Below are positions 38,235 to 49,186 of a stretch of 64,000 nt of DNA, one piece after another (the first letter of the stretch is position 1; each line of letters opens with the position of its first letter). Location of the stretch: positions 868,001 to 932,000 of the forward strand of contig NZ_CP083608.1 in assembly GCF_020097135.1 (NCBI RefSeq), given 5' to 3'. Made by a program: the position numbers and the translations under genes. The DNA is from Macrococcus armenti (lineage in GTDB: Bacteria; Bacillota; Bacilli; Staphylococcales; Staphylococcaceae). Below the pieces are notes generated by a model, which was not told the origin of the DNA, did not search any database, and worked only from the letters and a program-made list of their open reading frames with translations.

Positions 38235-38804
38235 ATGAAAAAGTTGACAAAGAAACAAAGACAGGAACAATTATTACAACTGTTAGAAAACGATCCGTTT
38301 ATTACCGATGAAACGTTAAGTCATGAATTTAATGTGAGTATACAAACCATTCGTTTAGATCGACTTGAGCTTAATATTCCTGAACTAAGAGAACGTATAA
38401 AAAAGGTTGCAGAAAAATCTCACGACGAAATCAGAACATTGCCGATGGACGATATTATCGGTGAAGTTATAGATATTTCACTTGATAATATGGCAATTTC
38501 AATACTTGATATAAAAAAACAGCATGTTTTCAGCAGAAATAATATTGCTCGCGGCCACTTTTTGTTTGCACAGGCAAATTCTTTATGTGTCGCTTTATTA
38601 AATGATGAATTTGCACTTACAGTTTCAAGCACGGTCCAATTCCAAAAACCTGTAATGCTAGGAGATAGAGTCGTTACTAAAGCAGTATTACGTGAGAAAA
38701 AGGATAAACGTGCTAAAATTGAAGTGTTAAGTACAGTCAATCAGACACAAGTGTTTTACGGGGAATTTGAAATGTATTACAACAATAAAGGAGCTTCATT
38801 ATGA
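38235..38804 (+). CDS. fapR: Fatty acid and phospholipid biosynthesis regulator FapR
   Basis: A 189-residue repressor of the fap regulon, released by malonyl-CoA. N-terminal HTH (KQRQEQLLQLLENDPFITDETLSHEFNVSIQTIRLDRLEL, about 6-45) and a hot-dog effector domain (about 60-185) with IARGHFLFAQANSL. The start is ATG 38235 behind AAGGGA. The longer in-frame extension back to 38124 is AT-rich, contains the operator and promoter, and is not coding. First gene of fapR-plsX-fabD-fabG-acpP. Confidence 0.95.
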   Translation: MKKLTKKQRQEQLLQLLENDPFITDETLSHEFNVSIQTIRLDRLELNIPELRERIKKVAEKSHDEIRTLPMDDIIGEVIDISLDNMAISILDIKKQHVFSRNNIARGHFLFAQANSLCVALLNDEFALTVSSTVQFQKPVMLGDRVVTKAVLREKKDKRAKIEVLSTVNQTQVFYGEFEMYYNNKGASL

Positions 38805-39781
38805 TAAAAATTGCTGTTGATTTACACGGTGGAGATAACGCGCCACATATTGTTTTAGATGGGATTGAAATGTTTTTAGATCAATTTGATGATGTTGAGA
38901 TTCATTTATATGGTGATGAATCAAAAAATCATATTCAGCATCCGAATTTAAAAATCCATCATACGACTGAAGTCATTACGATGGATGATGAACCTGTTCG
39001 TGCAATTAGACGAAAAAAAGATGCATCGATGGTACGTGCAGCAGAAAGTGTAAAACTAAAGGAAACAGATGCGATTGTATCTGCGGGTAACACGGGTGCA
39101 CTCATGGCAGCTGGACTGTTTGTGATTGGTCGTATTAAAGGGATTGAACGACCAGCACTGGCGCTAACACTCCCTACAATTAATGACGAAGGTTTTATGC
39201 TGCTTGATATGGGGGCAAATGCAGATGCTAAACCTGAATATTTAGTACAATATGCAAAGATGGCTACCATTTATGCGAAGAAAAATCGTGGTATAAAAAA
39301 CCCAACTGTCGGATTAGCGAATATCGGGACTGAAGATAAAAAAGGCAACCAACTTGCCCGAGATACATTTAATTTATTAAAAGAAGATGATTCGATTCAC
39401 TTTATTGGTAACGTTGAATCTAAAGCATTACTGAATCATGCTGCAGATATCGTCGTTACAGATGGATTTACGGGTAATATGATTTTGAAAACATTGGAAG
39501 GAACTGCAAACAATATTTTTAAGATGCTTAAAGAAACGTTAATGTCATCAACAAAAACAAAACTTGCTGCAGCGTTAGTAAAAAAAGATTTAATGCAGCT
39601 TAAAAATAAAATGGACTATTCAGAATATGGGGGTGCTGTATTGTTTGGTGTAGATGGGATTGTCATTAAAGCACATGGCTCAAGTGATAAAAAAGCATTC
39701 TTTAATGCACTGAAACAAGCGCGCCAATCTGCTAAGGAAGATGTAACGAATTTATTGAAACAAGAGGTGACACATGAGTAA
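38801..39781 (+). CDS. plsX: Phosphate acyltransferase PlsX
   Basis: A 326-residue peripheral membrane enzyme converting acyl-ACP + Pi to acyl-phosphate, the donor for PlsY in phosphatidic acid synthesis. It starts KIAVDLHGGDNAPHIVLDG and has SAGNTGALMAAGLFVIGRI and VTDGFTGNMILKTLEG. ATGA overlap with fapR and overlap with fabD. Confidence 0.97.
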   Translation: MIKIAVDLHGGDNAPHIVLDGIEMFLDQFDDVEIHLYGDESKNHIQHPNLKIHHTTEVITMDDEPVRAIRRKKDASMVRAAESVKLKETDAIVSAGNTGALMAAGLFVIGRIKGIERPALALTLPTINDEGFMLLDMGANADAKPEYLVQYAKMATIYAKKNRGIKNPTVGLANIGTEDKKGNQLARDTFNLLKEDDSIHFIGNVESKALLNHAADIVVTDGFTGNMILKTLEGTANNIFKMLKETLMSSTKTKLAAALVKKDLMQLKNKMDYSEYGGAVLFGVDGIVIKAHGSSDKKAFFNALKQARQSAKEDVTNLLKQEVTHE

Positions 39782-40670
39782 ACGTGCTTTAATTTTTCCA
39801 GGTCAAGGTTCTCAATTTGTTGGTATGACTGAGGACTTTAATGAAAGTGCACAAGCAACACTTAAGGAAATGAATGCACTATTAAATATTGATCTACTAT
39901 CAATGATGCACCATGATGAAAGAATAAATGAAACAACATATACACAACCTGCAATTTTAATGCACAGTATTGCATTATATGAACAATATAAGGGGAAGTA
40001 TGATTATTGTTTAGGTCATAGTTTAGGAGAATTCAGTGCGTTAGTTGCAGCAGGCGTACTCACGAAGGAAGCGGCAGTTCAAATCGTTTATAAACGTGGG
40101 CAGCTAATGAACGAAGCGTATCCGAACGGTATCGGTAAAATGGCAGCAATTATGGGGACAAAACGTGAAGTAATTGAAGATGCTTGTGCTGCGATAAGTA
40201 ATCACGAACAAGTATTAAATATCGCAAATATTAACGGACCAGGACAAATTGTTGTTTCAGGACATAGTGAAGCGATAGATGCGCTTATTGAACAAAAACA
40301 AGCGCTCGGTCTGAAAAAAGTAATACCTTTAAACGTTAGCGGACCGTTCCATTCAGAACTCATGAAAGTTATCGAAAGAGATTTCGAAAACTTTATCAAT
40401 CAATTTGAATTTTCAGATGCAGTAGTGCCTGTTATTCAGAATGTAACAGCAACTCCAGTTACAGATGCAGATGAAATAAAAGCAAATTTAATTAAACAAT
40501 TATATTCTCCAGTAGAATTTACAAATTCAATTCAATATTTAATTGATAATGGTGTAACCGAATTTGTTGAAGTTGGCCCTAAAAATGTACTCACTTCATT
40601 AGTGAAGAAAATTAATCGTGATGTTAATACGATTAACATTGCAACGACAAATGACTTAAGCGAGGTATAG
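39774..40670 (+). CDS. fabD: Malonyl-CoA:ACP transacylase FabD
   Basis: A 298-residue enzyme loading malonyl groups onto ACP. Active-site Ser83 in [10 protein letters not shown], the partner His in GPFHSELM (about 198), and the N-terminal oxyanion motif [11 protein letters not shown]. It starts within the plsX 3' end and ends 1 nt before fabG. Confidence 0.97.
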   Translation: MSKRALIFPGQGSQFVGMTEDFNESAQATLKEMNALLNIDLLSMMHHDERINETTYTQPAILMHSIALYEQYKGKYDYCLGHSLGEFSALVAAGVLTKEAAVQIVYKRGQLMNEAYPNGIGKMAAIMGTKREVIEDACAAISNHEQVLNIANINGPGQIVVSGHSEAIDALIEQKQALGLKKVIPLNVSGPFHSELMKVIERDFENFINQFEFSDAVVPVIQNVTATPVTDADEIKANLIKQLYSPVEFTNSIQYLIDNGVTEFVEVGPKNVLTSLVKKINRDVNTINIATTNDLSEV

Positions 40671-40671
40671 T

Positions 40672-41406
40672 ATGAAAACAGCAATAGTTACAGGAAGTTC
40701 TAGAGGTATCGGAAGAAGTATTGCAATCGCACTTGCACAGAATGGCTTTAATGTTGTCGTTAACTATTCAGGAAATGCAAGTAAGGCGGAGGCGGTAGTC
40801 GACGAAATAAAAATATTAGGGCAGGATGCATTTGCGATTAAAGCAGATGTCAGCAATATGGACGAAGTGAAGGCGATGATCGATAAGACGATTGAAACAT
40901 TTGGAACAGTAGACTGTATCGTTAATAATGCAGGTATCACAAGAGATAATTTAGCGATGCGTATGAAATCTTCTGAGTTTAATGATGTTATTAATACGAA
41001 CTTAACAGGTGTATTCAATGTTATTCAGGCCGCTACTAGACAACTGCTACGTCAGAAGTCAGGAACAGTTATCAATGTGAGCAGTATCGTTGCAAGTATC
41101 GGTAACGCGGGACAGGTGAACTATGTTGCAGCTAAAGCAGCGGTTGAAGGTATGACAAAAACATTTGCACGTGAATTTGCAAGTCGTGGTATACGTGTCA
41201 ATGCAGTTGCACCTGGCTTTATTAAAAGTGATATGACAGACGTGTTAGATGAAAAGCTCGTGGAACAGATGAAATCACAAATTCCTTTAGGTCAGATGGG
41301 GGAACCTGAAGATGTTGCGAATATGGTAGCATTTTTAGCGAGTGACAAAGCAAGTTACATTACAGGCCAAACTTTCCATGTTAATGGTGGAATGTATATG
41401 CAATAA
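40672..41406 (+). CDS. fabG: 3-oxoacyl-ACP reductase FabG
   Basis: A 244-residue SDR enzyme, NADPH-dependent reduction of beta-ketoacyl-ACP. Cofactor motif TGSSRGIG (8-15), catalytic Ser138, Tyr151 and Lys155 (numbering coincides with E. coli FabG), and C-terminal [14 protein letters not shown]. Confidence 0.97.
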   Translation: MKTAIVTGSSRGIGRSIAIALAQNGFNVVVNYSGNASKAEAVVDEIKILGQDAFAIKADVSNMDEVKAMIDKTIETFGTVDCIVNNAGITRDNLAMRMKSSEFNDVINTNLTGVFNVIQAATRQLLRQKSGTVINVSSIVASIGNAGQVNYVAAKAAVEGMTKTFAREFASRGIRVNAVAPGFIKSDMTDVLDEKLVEQMKSQIPLGQMGEPEDVANMVAFLASDKASYITGQTFHVNGGMYMQ

Positions 41407-41442
41407 TTAGTTTGAATACGATTATTTTAAGGAGGTGAAATA

Positions 41443-41676
41443 ATGGAAAACTTCGACAAAGTAAAAGATATTATCGTAGATCGTCTAGGTGTTGATGCAG
41501 ACAAAGTTACTGCTGATGCTTCATTTAAAGATGATTTAGGTGCAGATTCATTAGATATCGCTGAGCTAGTGATGGAACTTGAAGATCAATTTGGAACTGA
41601 AATTCCGGATGAAGATGCTGAAAAGATCAACACTGTAGGTGATGCAGTGAAATACATTGAATCATTAGAAAAATAA
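41443..41676 (+). CDS. acpP: Acyl carrier protein
   Basis: A 77-residue acidic carrier protein. Phosphopantetheine attaches to Ser36 in [24 protein letters not shown] site. Last gene before the terminator of the fap operon. Confidence 0.97.
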   Translation: MENFDKVKDIIVDRLGVDADKVTADASFKDDLGADSLDIAELVMELEDQFGTEIPDEDAEKINTVGDAVKYIESLEK

Positions 41677-41695
41677 TAAAATCAATAATATATGG

Positions 41696-41735
41696 TCCGA
41701 ACAGAATGCATTTTAGCAAATTGTTCGGATTTTAT
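41696..41735 (+). terminator. Terminator of the fapR-acpP operon
   Basis: TCCGAACA / TGTTCGGA stem enclosing an 18-nt partly structured loop, followed by TTTTATATTTATTTT. A TATAAT hexamer (41747-41752) just beyond could serve rnc transcription, with TTCGGA 17 nt upstream. Confidence 0.6.
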
Positions 41736-41809
41736 ATTTATTTTATGTATAATGGCTTTTTTTTATGCATTTTTTAACGTAAAATAGTATAGATACTAAG
41801 GAGGTACAC

Positions 41810-42535
41810 ATGAATAAACGACAAATCATAATTGATAAATTTAAGTTGAGATTAAATGAAACACTATTGAATTTAAACATAAAGCCGAAACAAATTGAAC
41901 TCTACATACAGGCATTTTCACATTCTAGTTTTATAAACGATTTTAAACTGGCTAAAGTTGAAGATAACGAGCGTTTAGAGTTTCTTGGAGATGCGGTGTT
42001 AGAATTGATGGTTTCACAGTACTTATTTCAAAAACATCCAGATATACCTGAAGGAAAGTTGACGAAACTAAGAGCTGCGATAGTATGTGAGCCTTCACTT
42101 GTGACATTTGCAAAACTGCTGAACTTTGATCAGCTGATTTTACTTGGTAAAGGTGAAGAGAAAACTGGGGGCAGAACGAGGCCTTCGTTAATTGCAGACG
42201 CTTTTGAAGCGTTTGTAGGTGCATTATATTTAGATCAGGGACATGATATGACGAAGCAGTTTTTCGATTACTTTATTTTCCCTGAAATTACAGAGGAACT
42301 AATGCATGGTTTGATAGATTATAAAACGTACTTACAGGAATATATTCATAAACTTAAAAATTTACAAGTAACATATCATTTGATTAAAGAAGAAGGGCCA
42401 GCCCACTTTAAAACATTTACTTCAGAAGTGAGAATTGAAGGTGAAATGATTGGTATCGGTGCTGGTAGAACGAAAAAAGAATCCGAGCAGAAAGCGGCAC
42501 AGGCAGCACTTAATCTGCTCACGTCAGGAGAATAA
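41810..42535 (+). CDS. rnc: Ribonuclease III
   Basis: A 241-residue double-strand-specific endonuclease processing rRNA precursors and sRNA-mRNA duplexes. Signature NERLEFLGDAVLELMVSQYLF (about 45-65) with catalytic acids, a second acidic site in LIADAFEAFVGALYLDQG, and a C-terminal dsRBD (about 165-238, TKKESEQKAAQAAL). AAGGAGG site; smc follows after 2 nt. Confidence 0.97.
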   Translation: MNKRQIIIDKFKLRLNETLLNLNIKPKQIELYIQAFSHSSFINDFKLAKVEDNERLEFLGDAVLELMVSQYLFQKHPDIPEGKLTKLRAAIVCEPSLVTFAKLLNFDQLILLGKGEEKTGGRTRPSLIADAFEAFVGALYLDQGHDMTKQFFDYFIFPEITEELMHGLIDYKTYLQEYIHKLKNLQVTYHLIKEEGPAHFKTFTSEVRIEGEMIGIGAGRTKKESEQKAAQAALNLLTSGE

Positions 42536-42537
42536 CT

Positions 42538-45500
42538 ATGGTTTATTTAAAGACGGTAGAAGCGACAGGATTTAAATCATTTGCAGATAAAACGACTGTA
42601 ATGTTCGATGAAGGCGTTACTGCCATTATAGGGCCGAACGGTTCAGGAAAAAGTAATATAACAGATGCGATTAAATGGGTGCTTGGAGAGCAGTCTGCTA
42701 AATCGTTGCGTGGTGGAAAAATGGAAGATATTATCTTCTCTGGCGCAAAGGACAGGAATGCAACCAATTACGCAGAAGTGACACTTACGATTGATAATCA
42801 TGAACGTAATTTATCAATCGATGCCGATATCGTTGCTATTACACGTAAATTATATCGTTCAGGTGATAGTGAGTATTTAGTTAATAAACAGAAAGTAAGA
42901 CTTAAAGATATTACAGAATTATTTTTAGATAGTGGATTAGGTAGAGACGCATTCAGTATTATTTCACAAGGTAAAGTCGATCAAGTATTAAATGCGAAAC
43001 CTATCGAGCGCAGACAGCTTATAGAAGAAGCGGCAGGCGTATTAAAGTATAAAAAACGCAAAGTTGAAACAGAACATAAATTAGAAGATACGATGAACAA
43101 TTTAAATCGTGTGCATGATATTATATTCGATTTAAAGGATCGCGTTGAACCATTAAAGATAGAGGCGAGTATCGCAGAAGAATATATCGCACTGTCAGAA
43201 GAGATGAAAGATGCGGACATACAAGTAACTGTTCACGATATAAAAACAAATAACGAGCAGTATCAGCAAATCCAGAATGATATTCAGTCATTTGAAGCAC
43301 AAAAAGAGTTTAAATTGAATAAAAATGAACGTTTGAACGAACAACTTAATGCGAAAAAACAACTGTTAACAGAAGAAACGAAAAGTCTGGAAAGCGATAA
43401 ATCAAACTTATTGCAAATTACAGAACAGATTGAACGTAATATCGGTCTTCTTAATGTGAACAAAGAGCGACTGAATCATCAGACGAGCAATATTGAAGAG
43501 AAACATAAACTTCAATCAAAAATGAATGATGATTTAAAGCGACTAAAGATGAGTTCAGATAAACATGTTACGAAAATTAAAGCGTTAAAAAATGAACGCG
43601 TTAAGCTAAAGGATAAACTTTCTGAAACGGAGCAGTCAAAAACAGCACTTGAAGAAGATATTGACACTTTAATTGAAGAAACAAGAAGTGAATATTACGA
43701 GCAGTATACATTAAAGACGAAGCTTGAAAATGATATTCAGCATATGCGTTCCCGAATAGATGCGTTTAACGATGACAAAGCTGTAGAAGTTCATGACCAG
43801 GTTAAAGCGGAATATGCATCATTATTCGAAAAACATCAATCTATTATTTCAAAAATAAATGAAACCGAGCAGCGCGTACAGCAAAAACGCGCTGAATATA
43901 CGGAGCAGCAACAACATATCCAGCAGAAAAAACAAACATATTTCAAGGACAATGAACAGCTGAAACAGGCAGAACAACACTTATCATCTTTAGAACACAA
44001 ACTTAATCGTTTAAAGATGATACAGGAAGAATTTCAAGGATATTATCAAGGTGTAAGATTGTTATTAAAAAATAAACAGCAACTTAAAGGTATTCATCAT
44101 ACAATTCTTGATTTAATATCTATTGATGGACAGTATAATGATGCACTTGATAGTGCGCTTGGTGGGATACTACAGCATATCGTAGTTGATGATGCATATG
44201 CAGCACAATCTGCAATTGAATTTTTAAAGTCAAAAAAAGCAGGGCGTGCAACTTTTTTACCGCTGAATGTAATAAAACCTAGAAATATACAACAAAATTT
44301 ACTAACGGGATTACAACAATTTGAAGGGTTCATTGGAACGCTGAGCCAACTGATTCACGTTGACGCAGCTTACAAACATATTATAGATAATGTTGCAGGT
44401 CATATTATTATTGCAACAAATTTGACGGAAGCAAATAAAATCGCGAAGTTTGCGGAATATCGTCATAAAGTTGTAACGCTAGACGGACAAGTTGTCAATA
44501 CCGGTGGTTCTATGACCGGTGGGAGTAAACAAAAGCCAACACAGGCTTTAACATCAAGAAATGAACTCAATCAGCTTTCATCTCAATATGAAACATTTAA
44601 AGCGCAAACAAATGAGCTGAAAGAAAAGGTTGTTGCATTAAATGAATCAATCGCAGAAGAAGAATTTCAGTTAGAGCAGGATAAACAAGAAGGAATCTCG
44701 CTTCGCGATGTTCTGCACCAGCACAAGCTGCTGAAAGAAGAATTAAATGCACAGTTAGAGCGTCTGCAATCTCAGATTGATCGTTCAGAGCAATATGAAA
44801 AGGTGCGTAATGAAGTTGCACAATTAAAGCTGGATAAAAAAGAATGTGAACAGCAAGTATCAGAAATTGAAACAAAGCTTTCTGCATTAACTGATAAGAT
44901 AAAAATGTATCAGGACAGTGCAACTAATAAAAAATCACTATTTGATGCATTACAGAGTGAATTACAGCAACTGCATAAATCGATAACGCAGTTAGATGCC
45001 GATATACAATATGAAATGAAGTTGCAAAAAGATGTAACACAACAAATAGAGGAAATAAACGAAGCATTATCACAAATTATAACGGACACTAACCTTATTG
45101 ATCCGGAAGCAATTCAAACAGAGATTGCGCAGTTACAACATAATATAGACAGTGATAACGTAATTAAAACGGACATTATTAATAGCATTGCGCAATATAA
45201 CAGCAATATAGAAACTTTAAATGAATCAATTGCTTCACTTGAATCAGATATTAGAGCAATAACACTTGAAATTAACGGACTTGTGAATGGGATTGGCGAG
45301 CTTAAAAGTCAGTATTCGAGACTCGATGTTTTAATTGACAACTTAATAGAACATTTGAATTTTACATATGAAATGACATATGAAGCTGCAGAAAAATATA
45401 TGGATGAGCATCAATTGAAAGTTCGTGATGACAGTCACCTGAACGAACTCAGAAGCCGTGTAAAATTAACGAAGATAGCAATTGATGAACTTGGTCCTGT

Positions 45501-46116
45501 CAATATGAATGCAATTGAACAGTATGCGGCTGTTAGTGAACGCTATGAGTTTTTACAGTCACAGGAAGCTGATTTGTTAGAGGCTAAAGATAATTTAGAG
45601 TCTATAATTGAAGATATGGATAAAACGGTAACTGCCAGATTTAAAGCGACCTTTGATATTGTGTCCCAGGCATTCGAACAAATATTTAAACAGTTGTTCG
45701 GTGGAGGAGAAGGCCGACTCATATTAACGGAAAATGACTATTTGAATAGCGGTATCGATATATTTGTCCAGCCTCCTGGTAAAAAGCGTCAGCACTTATC
45801 ACTGCTATCCGGTGGAGAACGCGCGATGACAGCGATCGTATTGTTGTTTGCGATATTAAATGCTAAACGTGCACCATTTGTTATACTTGATGAAGTAGAA
45901 GCTGCGCTCGATGAAGCAAATGTTAGTCGATTCGCGCAATATTTGACGACGTTAAAGGAACAGACCCAGTTCATCGTCATCACACATAGAAAAGGAACGA
46001 TGGAAGAAAGTGATCGTCTTTACGGTGTAACGATGCAGAATTCAGGTATTTCAAAACTAGTAAGTGTAAATTTAAAGGAAATTGATGATAAAAAATTCAA
46101 GGAGTTGACAAAATGA
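42538..46116 (+). CDS. smc: Chromosome partition protein SMC
   Basis: A 1192-residue condensin ATPase that extrudes DNA loops with ScpA and ScpB. N-terminal Walker A GPNGSGKSN (about 32-40), coiled coil (about 170-480), hinge (about 500-670, with VNTGGSMTGG), and return coiled coil (about 670-1010). The C-terminal signature is LSGGERAMTAIVLLFAIL with Walker B VILDEVEAALDEAN. Normal length. ATGA overlap with ftsY. Confidence 0.97.
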   Translation: MVYLKTVEATGFKSFADKTTVMFDEGVTAIIGPNGSGKSNITDAIKWVLGEQSAKSLRGGKMEDIIFSGAKDRNATNYAEVTLTIDNHERNLSIDADIVAITRKLYRSGDSEYLVNKQKVRLKDITELFLDSGLGRDAFSIISQGKVDQVLNAKPIERRQLIEEAAGVLKYKKRKVETEHKLEDTMNNLNRVHDIIFDLKDRVEPLKIEASIAEEYIALSEEMKDADIQVTVHDIKTNNEQYQQIQNDIQSFEAQKEFKLNKNERLNEQLNAKKQLLTEETKSLESDKSNLLQITEQIERNIGLLNVNKERLNHQTSNIEEKHKLQSKMNDDLKRLKMSSDKHVTKIKALKNERVKLKDKLSETEQSKTALEEDIDTLIEETRSEYYEQYTLKTKLENDIQHMRSRIDAFNDDKAVEVHDQVKAEYASLFEKHQSIISKINETEQRVQQKRAEYTEQQQHIQQKKQTYFKDNEQLKQAEQHLSSLEHKLNRLKMIQEEFQGYYQGVRLLLKNKQQLKGIHHTILDLISIDGQYNDALDSALGGILQHIVVDDAYAAQSAIEFLKSKKAGRATFLPLNVIKPRNIQQNLLTGLQQFEGFIGTLSQLIHVDAAYKHIIDNVAGHIIIATNLTEANKIAKFAEYRHKVVTLDGQVVNTGGSMTGGSKQKPTQALTSRNELNQLSSQYETFKAQTNELKEKVVALNESIAEEEFQLEQDKQEGISLRDVLHQHKLLKEELNAQLERLQSQIDRSEQYEKVRNEVAQLKLDKKECEQQVSEIETKLSALTDKIKMYQDSATNKKSLFDALQSELQQLHKSITQLDADIQYEMKLQKDVTQQIEEINEALSQIITDTNLIDPEAIQTEIAQLQHNIDSDNVIKTDIINSIAQYNSNIETLNESIASLESDIRAITLEINGLVNGIGELKSQYSRLDVLIDNLIEHLNFTYEMTYEAAEKYMDEHQLKVRDDSHLNELRSRVKLTKIAIDELGPVNMNAIEQYAAVSERYEFLQSQEADLLEAKDNLESIIEDMDKTVTARFKATFDIVSQAFEQIFKQLFGGGEGRLILTENDYLNSGIDIFVQPPGKKRQHLSLLSGGERAMTAIVLLFAILNAKRAPFVILDEVEAALDEANVSRFAQYLTTLKEQTQFIVITHRKGTMEESDRLYGVTMQNSGISKLVSVNLKEIDDKKFKELTK

Positions 46117-47357
46117 GTTTCTTTAAAAAATTAAAAAATAGGTTTGTCGGCAATGATAATAAAGATAATTTAGAGCCTTTATCACCGGATGAAACTGTAG
46201 ATGTACAACAGGAGGATCCAGTACATCGTGCTGAAGTCTCTGAAAGTGAAGCACATAGTACAATTATAGAACAACCGAAAAAAAATGAGAAAAAGTCAGA
46301 GTGGGAATTTGACTTTGATGATGATGATTTAATTTCAATTGAAGAATTTGAAGAACTTGAAGCTCAGCAAATCGGTGCAAAGTTCAGAGAAGGATTAGAA
46401 AAGTCCCGAGAAAATTTCCAGAACCGCTTAAACGACTTACTTGCGATGTATCGTACTGTAGATGAAGATTTCTTCGAAGCATTAGAAGAGATGCTCATTC
46501 AGGCTGATGTAGGGTTTAATACAGTAATGGAATTAGTAGAATCTTTACGAATGGAAGCGAAGCGTCGCAATATTACAGATACTGCTGATTTAAGAGAGGT
46601 TATCGTTGAAAAGATCGTTGAAATATATGAGCAGGAAGACGATAAACTTCAGGAAATGAACATTCAGGAAGATGGATTAACGGTTATATTAATGGTTGGT
46701 GTCAACGGTGTCGGTAAAACAACGACGATTGGTAAGCTTGCCCATCGATACAAAGGACAAGGAAAAAAAGTTATGCTTGCAGCCGGAGATACATTCCGTG
46801 CAGGTGCGATTGAGCAGCTGCAAGTATGGGGAGACCGTGTCGGAGTTGAAGTAATAAAACAAAGTGAAGGTTCAGACCCGGCAGCAGTTATGTATGATGC
46901 AATCGGTGCTGCTAAAAATCGTGGTGCTGATATTTTAATTTGTGATACTGCAGGACGTCTGCAAAACAAAGCAAATTTAATGACTGAACTGGAAAAAGTT
47001 AAAAAAGTATTATCTCGTGCAGTACCAGGTGCGCCACATGAAGTATTATTAGCTTTAGATGCAACAACAGGTCAAAACGCACTTGTACAGGCAAAGGCAT
47101 TTAAAGAAGTAACGAATGTGACAGGTATCGTATTAACGAAACTTGATGGTACAGCAAAAGGAGGTATCGTTCTTGCGATAAGAAATGAACTGCATATCCC
47201 TGTAAAATATGTCGGTCTTGGTGAAAAACTTGACGATTTACAACCATTTGATGCCGAAAGCTATGTTTATGGCTTGTTTGCAGATATGATTGAAGCTTCT
47301 ACTGAAGAAGACAATAAAGCAGCAGAACAATTGAAAGAAGCAAGTACAGATGAATGA
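46113..47357 (+). CDS. ftsY: SRP receptor FtsY
   Basis: A 414-residue membrane-associated GTPase that docks SRP-ribosome complexes at the Sec translocon. Acidic, low-complexity A domain (1-95), then an NG domain with G1 [24 protein letters not shown] and [10 protein letters not shown]. Overlaps ylxM by 8 nt and stands upstream of ffh. Confidence 0.97.
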   Translation: MSFFKKLKNRFVGNDNKDNLEPLSPDETVDVQQEDPVHRAEVSESEAHSTIIEQPKKNEKKSEWEFDFDDDDLISIEEFEELEAQQIGAKFREGLEKSRENFQNRLNDLLAMYRTVDEDFFEALEEMLIQADVGFNTVMELVESLRMEAKRRNITDTADLREVIVEKIVEIYEQEDDKLQEMNIQEDGLTVILMVGVNGVGKTTTIGKLAHRYKGQGKKVMLAAGDTFRAGAIEQLQVWGDRVGVEVIKQSEGSDPAAVMYDAIGAAKNRGADILICDTAGRLQNKANLMTELEKVKKVLSRAVPGAPHEVLLALDATTGQNALVQAKAFKEVTNVTGIVLTKLDGTAKGGIVLAIRNELHIPVKYVGLGEKLDDLQPFDAESYVYGLFADMIEASTEEDNKAAEQLKEASTDE

Positions 47358-47685
47358 TTTGCTTAAGACGATGCGTATGAATTATTTGTTTGACTTTTAT
47401 CAATCGCTGTTAACTGATAAACAAAGAAATTATCTGGAGAAGTATTATATGGATGATGAATCGTTGTCTGAAATCGCAGAAACGTTTGATGTGTCGAGAC
47501 AGGCGGTTTATGATAATATAAGACGTACGAGTGAATTGCTTGAAGAATATGAAGCAAAACTTGGATTATATAAGAAGTTTGAAGAGAGACAGGCGATTTA
47601 TGATAAGATTATGGCGCTTAACGTACTTGAATCAGACAAACAACGTATTACAGAATATATAGAACAATTACAAAGAATAGAATAG
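47350..47685 (+). CDS. ylxM: YlxM (UPF0122) SRP-associated HTH protein
   Basis: A 111-residue sigma-70 region 4-like helix-turn-helix protein ([37 protein letters not shown]). YlxM is conserved next to ffh in Firmicutes and is reported to modulate SRP GTPase activity. Starts within ftsY and is translationally coupled. Confidence 0.92.
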   Translation: MNDLLKTMRMNYLFDFYQSLLTDKQRNYLEKYYMDDESLSEIAETFDVSRQAVYDNIRRTSELLEEYEAKLGLYKKFEERQAIYDKIMALNVLESDKQRITEYIEQLQRIE

Positions 47686-47696
47686 GGGGTCATTGT

Positions 47697-49049
47697 ATGG
47701 CGTTTGAAGGATTATCAGATAGACTCCAGGCTACAATGCAGAAAATAAGAGGTAAAGGTAAAGTTACCGAAGCAGATATTAAAACAATGATGCGTGAAGT
47801 TCGACTTGCATTATTAGAAGCAGACGTAAACTTTAAAGTAGTGAAAGAATTTGTTAAAACAGTATCGGATCGTGCGATAGGTTCAGATGTCATGCAGTCT
47901 TTAACACCTGGACAGCAAATCATTAAAATCGTTCAGGAAGAGCTTACGACATTAATGGGCTCTGAAAATACACAAATTAATATGAGCAAAAAGCCGCCGA
48001 CAGTTGTAATGATGGTCGGTCTGCAAGGGGCAGGTAAAACGACAACTGCTGGTAAACTGGCACTGTTAATGCGCAAGAAGTACAATAAGAAACCATTACT
48101 TGTAGCATGTGATATATATCGACCAGCTGCGATTCAGCAATTACAAATAGTAGGGAAACAGATTGATATCCCGGTGTTTACGCTAGGCGATCAAGTTTCA
48201 CCAAAAGAAATTACAGAACGTGCATTACAACATGCTAAAGAAGAACATTTAGATTTCGTTATCATAGATACTGCAGGTCGACTGCATATCGATGAAGCGT
48301 TAATGAACGAACTTGTTGAAGTAAAAGAAGTAAGTAAACCTGATGAAATTATGCTTGTCGTAGATTCTATGACTGGTCAGGATGCCGTTAACGTAGCGGA
48401 AAGTTTTGATAATCAACTGAATATTACAGGTGTCACATTAACGAAACTCGATGGTGATACACGTGGTGGTGCGGCACTGTCAATTCGTAGTGTAACGCAA
48501 AAACCGATTAAATTTGTAGGTATGAGTGAAAAGATGGACGGGTTAGAACCATTCCATCCTGAACGTATGGCTTCACGAATTTTAGGTATGGGAGATGTAC
48601 TGAGCCTCATTGAAAAAGCGCAGTCTCAAGTAGATGAATCAAAGGCGAAAGAATTAGAACAGAAGATGAAGACGTCTTCATTTACGTTTGATGATTTCCT
48701 TGAACAGTTAGAGCAAGTTAAAGCACTTGGACCGCTTGATGAACTCCTTAAGATGATTCCTGGCGCGAATAAGATGAAAGGTTTGAACAACGTCAATATG
48801 AATGCGAAACAAATTGACCATGTTCAGGCGATTATTCGATCGATGACAAAAGAAGAGCGTAACAATCCTGCAATTATAAACGTCTCAAGAAAGAAACGTA
48901 TTGCTAAAGGTTCAGGCAGAAGTTTATCTGAAGTTAATAAACTGATAAAACAGTTTGAAGAAATGAAGAAGATGATGAAACAGTTTACAGGAATGAAAAA
49001 AGGTAAAAAAGGCCGTAACCCATTCCAGGGTATGAACTTACCATTTTAA
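47697..49049 (+). CDS. ffh: Signal recognition particle protein Ffh
   Basis: A 450-residue SRP54 GTPase that binds signal sequences and 4.5S/6S scRNA. N domain (1-85), G domain with GLQGAGKTTT, DTAGRLHID and TKLDGDTRGG, then a Met-rich M domain (about 305-450) ending KKMMKQFTGMKKGKKGRNPFQGMNLPF. GGGGG site. A strong terminator follows. Confidence 0.97.
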   Translation: MAFEGLSDRLQATMQKIRGKGKVTEADIKTMMREVRLALLEADVNFKVVKEFVKTVSDRAIGSDVMQSLTPGQQIIKIVQEELTTLMGSENTQINMSKKPPTVVMMVGLQGAGKTTTAGKLALLMRKKYNKKPLLVACDIYRPAAIQQLQIVGKQIDIPVFTLGDQVSPKEITERALQHAKEEHLDFVIIDTAGRLHIDEALMNELVEVKEVSKPDEIMLVVDSMTGQDAVNVAESFDNQLNITGVTLTKLDGDTRGGAALSIRSVTQKPIKFVGMSEKMDGLEPFHPERMASRILGMGDVLSLIEKAQSQVDESKAKELEQKMKTSSFTFDDFLEQLEQVKALGPLDELLKMIPGANKMKGLNNVNMNAKQIDHVQAIIRSMTKEERNNPAIINVSRKKRIAKGSGRSLSEVNKLIKQFEEMKKMMKQFTGMKKGKKGRNPFQGMNLPF

Positions 49050-49052
49050 ATA

Positions 49053-49087
49053 AAAAAGCAGAAAAAACTTGATTTTTTCTGCTTTTT
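49053..49087. terminator. Terminator after ffh
   Basis: AAAAAGCAGAAAAAA-CTTGA-TTTTTTCTGCTTTTT, a 15-bp stem. Confidence 0.9.
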
Positions 49088-49102
49088 ATATTAAATTATA
49101 CT

Positions 49103-49126
49103 CTGTAAAGAAAAAACACTTTACAG
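49103..49126 (+). promoter_or_regulatory. Inverted repeat in the rpsP leader
   Basis: CTGTAAAG-N8-CTTTACAG, 60 nt before the rpsP start. It is not followed by a T run, so it is more likely an RNA leader hairpin or operator than a terminator. No regulator identified. Confidence 0.35.
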
Positions 49127-49186
49127 GGAAATGGATTCCTGTTAATATTAGTACTTGAGAAAAGATTAGAAATGGAGAGATTTATA

